Positions 31,694 to 36,828 of a DNA stretch of 36,828 nucleotides are shown one piece after another; the stretch's first letter is position 1; each line of letters starts with the position of its first letter. The position numbers and the translations under genes were made by a program. Source of the DNA: Planctomycetota bacterium (lineage in GTDB: Bacteria; Planctomycetota; MHYJ01; JACPRB01); NCBI GenBank assembly GCA_035574235.1, contig DATLZA010000100.1:1-36828 (forward strand), given 5' to 3'. The notes beneath the pieces were generated by a model. The model did not search any database, had not been told where the DNA came from, and saw only the letters and a program-made list of their open reading frames with translations.

Positions 31694-33076
31694 ATGTGGG
31701 AAGCGATTCAAGCCAATCGGCGCCGATCCTGGATCCTCGTCTCGCTGATGGGGGTCCTGCTGGTCCTTCTCGGGACCGCGGTCGGTTCCGCCGTGGCGGG
31801 TCCGGACGCGGCGGCTTGGGGAGCTCTGGGCGCGGTCGGGCTCTGGGGAGGGCTCTGGGCGGTCGCCGCCCTCCAGGGGGACCGCATCCTTCTGGCCACC
31901 GCCGGCGCCCGCAGAATCGAAAAGCGGGATCACCCCCAGCTCTGGAACGTGGTCGAGGAGATGGTGCTGGCTTCCGGCCTCGGGGCCGTGCCCGAAGTCT
32001 ATATCATCGACGATCCCTCGCCCAACGCCTTCGCGATCGGCCGGAAGCCGGAGCGGAGCGCGGTCGCGGTGACCACGGGGCTCCTGCGCCTCATGAACCG
32101 CGACGAGCTTCAGGGCGTCGTAGGGCACGAAGTCGGGCACATCAAGAATCGCGACAGCGCCTTCATGATGCTGGTGGGGGTGATGCTCGGGGCGATCGTG
32201 ATCCTCGCGGACCTCCTTCTGCGCCTGATGCGCTTCCGGGACGGGCGCCGAAGCCGCGCCGGAGGACAGGTCCAGGCGCTGGTCGTTCTCCTGGCGATCC
32301 TGCTTTCGGTCCTGGCGCCGCTTCTGGCGCGGCTCATCTACTTCGCCTGTTCGCGGCGCCGCGAGTACCTGGCGGACGCCTCGAGCGCGCGCTTCACGCG
32401 CTACCCCGAAGGGCTGGCCTCGGCGCTCGAAAAGATGGGGGCGTTTTACGGCCGCCGGCAGGGAACGGCGCATCGCGTGCTGGCCCCCCTCTACATCGTG
32501 AACCCGATGACGGCGCTCGCCGCGACGGGGCTCCTCTCCACGCATCCCCCCACCGAGGAACGGATCCGGATCCTCCGGAGCATGGGAGGAGGCGCCGGAT
32601 ACGTGGACTACGATGCGGCGTTCCGGAAGATTCTTCGCCGATCGGTCATCGGCGCGCGGACGCTGTCGGCGGAGGGGGCGTCCGTTCCGGTCCGGGCTCC
32701 CCAACCGGGCGAGGCCCCCCGGCCGGAAGAAGCCGCCGCTCCCGCCGTCGCGACGCTGGACCTCGTGGGGCGTCTCCGGGGGCTCGTCTTCATGACCTGT
32801 CCGTGCGGGGTGGGAATCCAGGTGCCCGCCGGCCTCGGGCGCGACGCGATTCGCTGTCCCCGCTGCGGGCGCGACAACCCCGTGCCGCGGGCCCGGGAGA
32901 CCGAGTCGATCCCGGAGGCTCCGCTCGAATACCGCCGCGCGGGGGCCGGCTGGGAATCGTTCCAATGCCGCTGCGGCCACGCCGTTCATCTGAGTCCGGC
33001 CTTCGCCGCGCCGCTCGTGGCGTGCCCCGCCTGCGGGCGGAAAATCCGCGTGATCCCGGGCGCCGGAAGCTCCTGA
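31694..33076 (+). CDS. M48 (HtpX-like) membrane metalloprotease with two C-terminal zinc ribbons
   Basis: A 460-residue membrane protease. Helices at about 12-32 and 41-60, catalytic HEVGH (His145, Glu146, His149), further helices (about 158-175 and 193-217), and a third ligand Glu224 in REYLADA follow the HtpX plan. After about residue 350 are two extra zinc-ribbon modules: CPCGVGIQVPAGLGRDAIRCPRCG, and QCRCG...CPACGRK near the end. HtpX proteins are about 290 residues, so the 110-residue ribbon tail is an accessory. Likely function: cleavage of misfolded or damaged membrane proteins, with the ribbons as adaptors or regulators. It follows lemA by 27 bases in the same operon. Confidence 0.9.
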   Translation: MWEAIQANRRRSWILVSLMGVLLVLLGTAVGSAVAGPDAAAWGALGAVGLWGGLWAVAALQGDRILLATAGARRIEKRDHPQLWNVVEEMVLASGLGAVPEVYIIDDPSPNAFAIGRKPERSAVAVTTGLLRLMNRDELQGVVGHEVGHIKNRDSAFMMLVGVMLGAIVILADLLLRLMRFRDGRRSRAGGQVQALVVLLAILLSVLAPLLARLIYFACSRRREYLADASSARFTRYPEGLASALEKMGAFYGRRQGTAHRVLAPLYIVNPMTALAATGLLSTHPPTEERIRILRSMGGGAGYVDYDAAFRKILRRSVIGARTLSAEGASVPVRAPQPGEAPRPEEAAAPAVATLDLVGRLRGLVFMTCPCGVGIQVPAGLGRDAIRCPRCGRDNPVPRARETESIPEAPLEYRRAGAGWESFQCRCGHAVHLSPAFAAPLVACPACGRKIRVIPGAGSS

Positions 33077-33150
33077 ACGTCGCCGCGGGACGTATATTGA
33101 AATGCATTCTTTGAAAAAGGAGGTTCGACCTTCATCGCAAGGAGGCCGCC

Positions 33151-33978
33151 ATGACTTCGTGGATCGCCGCAGGGTTCGCCGCCGTTCTGTCTCTTCCCCC
33201 GACCGCCGAGGATCTCTTCCCGGACAAGAATCTGGAAGCCGCGGTCCGGCAGCAGGTCTTCGAAAAGCGAGGGACGGACAAGCCCCTGACCGAGGAGGAC
33301 GTCAAGAACCTCTCCACGATCGAGGCCAAGGGAAAGGGAATCCGGGATCTGCGGGGCCTCGAGAAGTGCCGGAGCCTGGCTCTCCTGGACCTTTCGAACA
33401 ACGAGGTGACGGATCTGTCCCCGCTCAAGGAGCTTAAAAATCTCCAGGCGCTCCACTTGGCGGGCAATCGCGTCCAGGATCTTTCTCCTCTCGCGGGACT
33501 GGAACGCCTGCAATATCTGGATCTCCGGGGCAATCAAGTCGCGGATCTCGGCCCCCTGTCGAAGCTGCAGCCGCTCAACACGCTGGACGTCTCCGACAAC
33601 AAGGTATCGGATCTGGCGCCGCTGGCGGGCCTGACCCGGCTCTGGACGCTGCGGCTGGACGGCAACCAGGTCGCGCGCCTCGATCCGATCCGCGGTCTCA
33701 AGGGGCTCTCGACGCTTTCGCTGCGGAACAACGCCGTGTCGGATCTGGCGCCCCTGGCGGAGCTCGCCGAGCTGCGGTACCTCTTTCTCGAGCGCAACAA
33801 GGTGACGGATCTTGGGCCGCTCGTGGCGATGGCGAAGAAAGACGCGGAGAAGGAAAAGCGTTTCACGCCCTACTGGAGGGTCTACCTGACGGGCAATCCC
33901 CTCTCGCCGGCCGCCCGGTCCGAGCAGCTGGCGCAGCTGCGCGCCTTCGGGGGGCAGGTGGTTTTCGAGGAGAAGTAG
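33151..33978 (+). CDS. Leucine-rich repeat protein, internalin/SDS22-like
   Basis: A 275-residue protein, probably exported (hydrophobic start MTSWIAAGFAAVLSLPP). It has a short cap (about 20-60, DLFPDKNLEAAVRQQVFEK, as in internalin caps) and about eight 22-residue LRRs of the form L..LDLSNNEVTDLSPL. A C-terminal cap follows (about 230-275). SDS22-type LRRs of this kind usually bind proteins or ligands. AAGGAGG at 33140-33146 sits five bases before the ATG. An earlier AAGGAGG lies 23 bases upstream with no ATG behind it. TATATT at 33093-33098 could be a -10. It is a single gene, convergent with the hemerythrin gene. Confidence 0.85.
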   Translation: MTSWIAAGFAAVLSLPPTAEDLFPDKNLEAAVRQQVFEKRGTDKPLTEEDVKNLSTIEAKGKGIRDLRGLEKCRSLALLDLSNNEVTDLSPLKELKNLQALHLAGNRVQDLSPLAGLERLQYLDLRGNQVADLGPLSKLQPLNTLDVSDNKVSDLAPLAGLTRLWTLRLDGNQVARLDPIRGLKGLSTLSLRNNAVSDLAPLAELAELRYLFLERNKVTDLGPLVAMAKKDAEKEKRFTPYWRVYLTGNPLSPAARSEQLAQLRAFGGQVVFEEK

Positions 33979-33980
33979 GC

Positions 33981-34448
33981 TCAGGCGGTGCGCCGGTAGC
34001 GGGGTCCGGCCTGGAGGCTCTTCTTGAGCGCCTCCATGCGGGCGCCCATGTCCTCCAGGCGGTCGGCGGGGAAGTGTTCGCGGGCCTCCTCGAAGAGCTC
34101 GCTCTCTTCCTCGTCCACGTGGTGGATCACGTTCTTGCGCAGTTCGCTCATCCGGTCGTCGAACTCGGCCTCCTCGGGGTCGAGGCCGGCGATCTCCTCG
34201 AGGAGGTCCTTGACGTCCTGGTGTTCGCGGAGCGCCTCCGCCACGGGGTGAGGCGCGTCGGGGGGCTGGATGTCGCGCAGCGCGGGATAAAAGACCTGTT
34301 CCTCGATCTGCGCGTGGATTTCGAGCTCCTGGCGGAGGCGCTCGAAGAGGGCCTTCTTGAGGTCGGGGGCGTCCCCCGCGGCGTCGTACTCCTCGAAAAG
34401 GCGCTCCACGTTCCGATGATCCTGCTCCAGAAGGTCGAGGGCTTTCAT
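33981..34448 (-). CDS. Hemerythrin-like HHE cation-binding domain protein
   Basis: A 155-residue all-helical cytosolic protein of the hemerythrin HHE type. Expected di-iron ligands are visible: His11 in LEQDHRNVE, His45/Glu49 in EIHAQIEEQVFYP, His in ALREHQDVK (about 84), and HHVDEEESELFEE (about 120). Probably a diiron oxygen, nitric oxide or iron sensor or store. The ATG at 34448 has GAGGAGA five bases upstream; the open frame extends 13 codons further but without support. The gene ends two bases from the convergent LRR stop. The tRNA and element lie on its upstream side. Confidence 0.88.
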   Translation of the reverse strand: MKALDLLEQDHRNVERLFEEYDAAGDAPDLKKALFERLRQELEIHAQIEEQVFYPALRDIQPPDAPHPVAEALREHQDVKDLLEEIAGLDPEEAEFDDRMSELRKNVIHHVDEEESELFEEAREHFPADRLEDMGARMEALKKSLQAGPRYRRTA

Positions 34449-34566
34449 GGCGGTCTCCTCGGTCGGGTGGCCGCCGGCGGAGGACACGGAAGCCGCGCGG
34501 CGGAGGTCGTCACCCCTGAGGATCCGCGGCCGGGCCGGACGTTACGGAGCGCGCCGAACCTTCCTC

Positions 34567-34594
34567 TTGACTGGCACGGCGCGCCCGATACACT
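34567..34594 (+). promoter_or_regulatory. Promoter of tRNA-Val
   Basis: TTGACT (34567-34572), a 16-base spacer and TACACT (34589-34594); the mature tRNA begins 19 bases after the -10. The elements match the TTGACT-type promoters at 346-374 and 1548-1576. Confidence 0.65.
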
Positions 34595-34612
34595 GGCCGT
34601 CGTCTTCTCGCC

Positions 34613-34689
34613 GGGCCGTTAGCTCAGCTGGCTAGAGCGTCTGCTCGACACGCAGAAGGTCGCAGGTTCAAGTCCTGCACGGCCCACCA
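34613..34689 (+). tRNA. tRNA-Val (anticodon GAC) with C33
   Basis: A complete cloverleaf with encoded CCA. Acceptor GGGCCGT (34613-34619) pairs perfectly with ACGGCCC (34679-34685). D stem GCTC/GAGC (34622-34625, 34635-34638), anticodon stem TCTGC/GCAGA (34640-34644, 34652-34656), T stem GCAGG/CCTGC (34662-34666, 34674-34678) with TTCAAGT loop, discriminator A, then CCA (34687-34689). The anticodon loop is TCGACAC, so the anticodon is GAC (34647-34649) for valine, but position 33 is C instead of the near-universal U. Functional status is therefore uncertain. The 3' part is antisense to the recombinase gene end. Confidence 0.88.
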
Positions 34690-36715
34690 TCTCTGACTCC
34701 GGGACGAAACAACGCCCTGCCCCGTGCAGGGCGCTGTCGTAGTCGAGCGTGTCCGGCGAGAGCGCCACGGGGTGCGCCCAGAGCGAGACCTCGAGCTGGC
34801 CCTCGCCCTTCGGGCCGCCGTGCCAGATCACGTAGTCCACGAACCGCGTGATGCCCGCCTTGATCCGCTCCGGCTCGTCGCCGTGCTCCCGGACGAGGGC
34901 GTCGAAGAGGGCGAGCGACTTCATGTGGGCGTCGACCGCGATCTCCTGCGACTCTTCCGATTCGAGCTCGGCCTTGAGCCGGGCCTGGGTGTCTTCCATT
35001 TCGGCGCGCTCGGCTTCCAGGGATTCGAGCTTGTCCTTGATGGTGCCGAGGGCCGACATGCCGCCGTTGGCCACGACTTCGGCCAGGTGGGCGAGCTGCT
35101 GCTTGGTCCTGCCGAGCTGCGTGGAGACGCGCCCGTAGTCCTCCTTGAGCCTCGTGATGGTCAGGGAGACGAGACCGTTCTCCTTCGAGGCGATGGCCTT
35201 GACCCGTTCCGGCTTGACGTGCAGTTCTCTCATGAAGGCGAGGACCGCCCGGTCGATCGCCTCCGCGGGGACATAGCGCTTGGGGCAGGCCGTGCCGACC
35301 GATTTCTCGGCGCGGTTGCAGCCGTAGTAGTGGTACGCATTGCCGTTCCGCCCCGTCGCGGGCTGCGGGACCATCTTGTGCCCGCACTCGCCGCAGCGGA
35401 GGAGCCCTTGGAGGAGGTAGACGTAGTTCCGGGGCTGGGTCTTGCCGCCGTGCTTGCGCTTGTTGTTTCGGTCCATGAGGCGTTGGATCTTCTCGTGGGC
35501 CTCCCAGGTGCGGAGGGGCTGCCAGCCGGCGTCGTAGAGCTTGCCTTCGTGCTCCTGCTTGGCCGCGTAGACGGGGTTCCGGAGCATGTGGCAGACGACG
35601 GGCTTGGTGTAGGTCACACCGCTTTTCGTCCGGTATCCCAGGCGGGCGAACTCCCGGACGATGACGTCGGTGCTTTCCCGTTCCAGGTAGAGGGCATCCG
35701 CCGTCCGGACGTGGGAGGCATAGGGCTCGTCGATCGCGTACGTCTTGTCCTTCATGACGTAGTCCGAGGGCGGGCGGCCGATGGGAAGGCCCTTCTCCAG
35801 CCTCCAGAGCACCTTGTCCTTCACGCGCGCGGAGGTCAGTTCCCGCTCGTACTGCGCGAGCGCCACCAGCATGTGGACCTGGAGCCGCCCCGCCGCGGTC
35901 GTGAAGTCGAAGTTCTCCTTGAGGGAGATGAGCTTCACGCCGTAGCGGTCGAGCTCCTCGACCAGCTTCACGAAGTCCGAGAGGCTCCGGGAGATGCGGT
36001 CGAGCTTCGTGACGGCGACCACGTCGATGAGACGCGCCCGCGCCAGTTCGAGGAGCCGCTGGAGCGCCGGGCGGTTCATGTTCTTGGCGCTTTTCCCGCG
36101 CCGCTTGCCGTCCTTCTCGCCTTCGACCAGCTTCTCGAAGGCGACCCAGTTCTCCCCCTGCTTCCTCCGGTAGTCGATCATGGAGGAGAGCCGGTCGAGC
36201 TGGGTGTCGAGGGAGCCGTCTTCCTTCTCGGCCTGCTTATCGGTCGAGACGCGGCAGTAGAAGAGCACGTTCACGACCGGGCCTTGTGGCCGAGACGCCT
36301 GTTCGTTCTTCTGGATCATGCGCCTCCTTTCGTTAGGCCATGCGGCGGCGGACCATCCGCCGCTCGCAGGTTTCGGGGACTTCTTCCTCACCCGCAGCCG
36401 GGCGAAGAAGGTGTCGATCTCCTCCAGCCGCGCCTCGACGGACATCCTCGCGAAGGGATGGTCCTTGTCCTGGGCGAACTGGGGGTACTTCGCGGCGTCG
36501 ATCCGGAGGACCCGTATCTTCCAGCGCTTGTGAGGACGGCCGCCGACATTCTTGGCGGGAGGTCCATCATGGCGCTCGTCCTTGGGGGGAGACGCGGCCG
36601 ATCGCTCGGCGCGTCGGTGGCGACCACTTCCTTCAACCGGCTCGGCCTCGGAAGGTTCGCCACATTCCTTCGCGGGCGGGCGTACTTCTGTTTCCCGACT
36701 CTCTTTTTCTGCCAT
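34619..36715 (-). CDS. Large serine recombinase (integrase) with N-terminal extension
   Basis: A 698-residue site-specific recombinase. Catalytic Ser157 in LFYCRVSTDKQ with LDRISRSLSDF further on marks the resolvase domain; then a Recombinase domain (YVMKDKTYAIDE...GVTYTKPVVCHMLRNPVYAA), a zinc ribbon (CGECGHKM...YGCN...ACPKRYVP), and a coiled coil (about 545-610). The last 22 codons are the reverse complement of tRNA-Val and give GRAGLEPATFCVSS..., a tail type I recall from other tRNA-integrated recombinases. Residues 1-132 are an extra charged region (KIRVLRIDAAKYPQFAQDKDH, ARMSVEARLEEIDTFFARLRVRKK). An internal ATG at 36319 preceded by AAAGGAGG would give the usual 566-residue recombinase, so two products are possible. 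Confidence 0.85.
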   Translation of the reverse strand: MAEKESRETEVRPPAKECGEPSEAEPVEGSGRHRRAERSAASPPKDERHDGPPAKNVGGRPHKRWKIRVLRIDAAKYPQFAQDKDHPFARMSVEARLEEIDTFFARLRVRKKSPKPASGGWSAAAWPNERRRMIQKNEQASRPQGPVVNVLFYCRVSTDKQAEKEDGSLDTQLDRLSSMIDYRRKQGENWVAFEKLVEGEKDGKRRGKSAKNMNRPALQRLLELARARLIDVVAVTKLDRISRSLSDFVKLVEELDRYGVKLISLKENFDFTTAAGRLQVHMLVALAQYERELTSARVKDKVLWRLEKGLPIGRPPSDYVMKDKTYAIDEPYASHVRTADALYLERESTDVIVREFARLGYRTKSGVTYTKPVVCHMLRNPVYAAKQEHEGKLYDAGWQPLRTWEAHEKIQRLMDRNNKRKHGGKTQPRNYVYLLQGLLRCGECGHKMVPQPATGRNGNAYHYYGCNRAEKSVGTACPKRYVPAEAIDRAVLAFMRELHVKPERVKAIASKENGLVSLTITRLKEDYGRVSTQLGRTKQQLAHLAEVVANGGMSALGTIKDKLESLEAERAEMEDTQARLKAELESEESQEIAVDAHMKSLALFDALVREHGDEPERIKAGITRFVDYVIWHGGPKGEGQLEVSLWAHPVALSPDTLDYDSALHGAGRCFVPESEMVGRAGLEPATFCVSSRRSSQLS
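34622..34689. other. Predicted attachment site region (attL/attR) in tRNA-Val
   Basis: The recombinase gene runs through the tRNA and stops at 34619. Integrated elements commonly use tRNA 3' halves as attachment sites and keep the integrase beside them, so the core is expected somewhere in 34640-34689. A second copy of this segment should lie off the right edge; it cannot be seen here. Confidence 0.5.
36319..36330 (-). promoter_or_regulatory. Internal ribosome binding site and start within the recombinase frame
   Basis: On the minus strand AAAGGAGG (36330-36323) lies three bases before the ATG at 36319. That ATG is in frame with the 698-residue ORF, and downstream of it the typical serine recombinase N-terminus begins. 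No stop codon separates the upstream segment, so translation could begin at 36715, at 36319, or both. Confidence 0.55.
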
Positions 36716-36828
36716 ACGTTTCTTCTTCTCCTTTCTCAGGGCAGTTCATACATCATCCCGCCGGGGGTGGCGGGCGACTGAGGGGGGAATTGTAGGTGGG
36801 TGGGTGGAACGGCGGGCCCGGAGGGGGC

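Larger units (their letters stand above)
34622..36828 (-). mobile_element. End of an integrated element at tRNA-Val (partial)
   Basis: The element begins in the tRNA 3' half and includes the serine recombinase; the rest lies beyond the right edge, so neither size nor cargo is known. From 36716 to 36828 I see no gene: the stretch has a TACAAT -10-like box (36794-36789, minus), a small hairpin CCCGCC/GGCGGG (36757-36774), and AAGGAG (36733-36728) 12 bases before the 36715 ATG. Base composition of the recombinase gene does not stand out from its neighbours by eye. Confidence 0.65.

Noticed and set aside
1-36828. CRISPR arrays, rRNA, insertion sequences, toxin-antitoxin or restriction systems
   Set aside because: I saw no regularly spaced repeats, transposase motifs or defence-gene families on either strand.

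Overview
The window is high-GC DNA (C/G strongly favoured at third codon positions) from a bacterium that I place, with moderate confidence, in the Planctomycetota or a close PVC-group relative. The reasons are the gene repertoire: DUF1080 sugar-hydrolase-like proteins, two Gfo/Idh/MocA oxidoreductases, a NupG-type MFS permease, a YVTN-propeller/cytochrome c fusion, a DUF5117/DUF4953-type metzincin protease, several proteins carrying Zn ribbons, and a LemA/M48 pair. There is no rRNA, CRISPR array or insertion sequence. The sequence is ordinary chromosome up to about 34.6 kb, and then enters an element integrated at a tRNA gene.

Left edge (1-423): on the minus strand lies a compact regulatory leader. 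It has a good sigma70-type promoter, a 17-codon peptide with an Ile-Leu-Val-Ile run, mutually exclusive hairpins and an intrinsic terminator. This is a textbook layout for ribosome-mediated attenuation of a branched-chain amino acid gene, whose body lies off the left edge. Divergent from it is an aldo/keto reductase (424-1530). A promoter then leads into a three-gene sugar cassette: PfkB kinase, class I (DhnA-type) aldolase and Gfo/Idh/MocA dehydrogenase (1600-4549).

4.5-14 kb: a minus-strand pair of surface or periplasmic proteins (outer-membrane barrel, then a seven-repeat PD40 propeller), an MFS permease with pterin-carbinolamine dehydratase, a second Gfo/Idh/MocA enzyme, then on the plus strand an EamA transporter and a 907-residue secreted metalloprotease.

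14-19.3 kb, minus strand: an uncharacterised tandem-domain protein, N-acetylglucosamine-6-phosphate deacetylase (nagA), an FGGY sugar kinase, and a REC-EAL response regulator beyond a strong dyad. 19.4-23.5 kb: a membrane GAF-PAS sensor without an output domain, convergent with a GAF-GspE/PilB ATPase, and a small lipoprotein. 23.6-30.6 kb: a secreted redoxin, a propeller-dihaem protein, a Zn-ribbon/TM/DUF1080 protein, an SGNH hydrolase, a STAS-SpoIIE phosphatase and a secreted DUF1080 protein. 30.7-33.1 kb: a coupled zf-TFIIB, lemA, M48-peptidase operon. Then come a leucine-rich-repeat protein and a hemerythrin.

Right edge (34.6 kb to end): tRNA-Val(GAC) with its own promoter. A large serine recombinase is antisense to it, and its last 22 codons are the reverse complement of the tRNA. 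This marks one end of an integrated element whose cargo lies beyond the window. Several genes have a -10 hexamer only 8-9 nt before the ATG and no Shine-Dalgarno sequence, so leaderless mRNAs seem common here.
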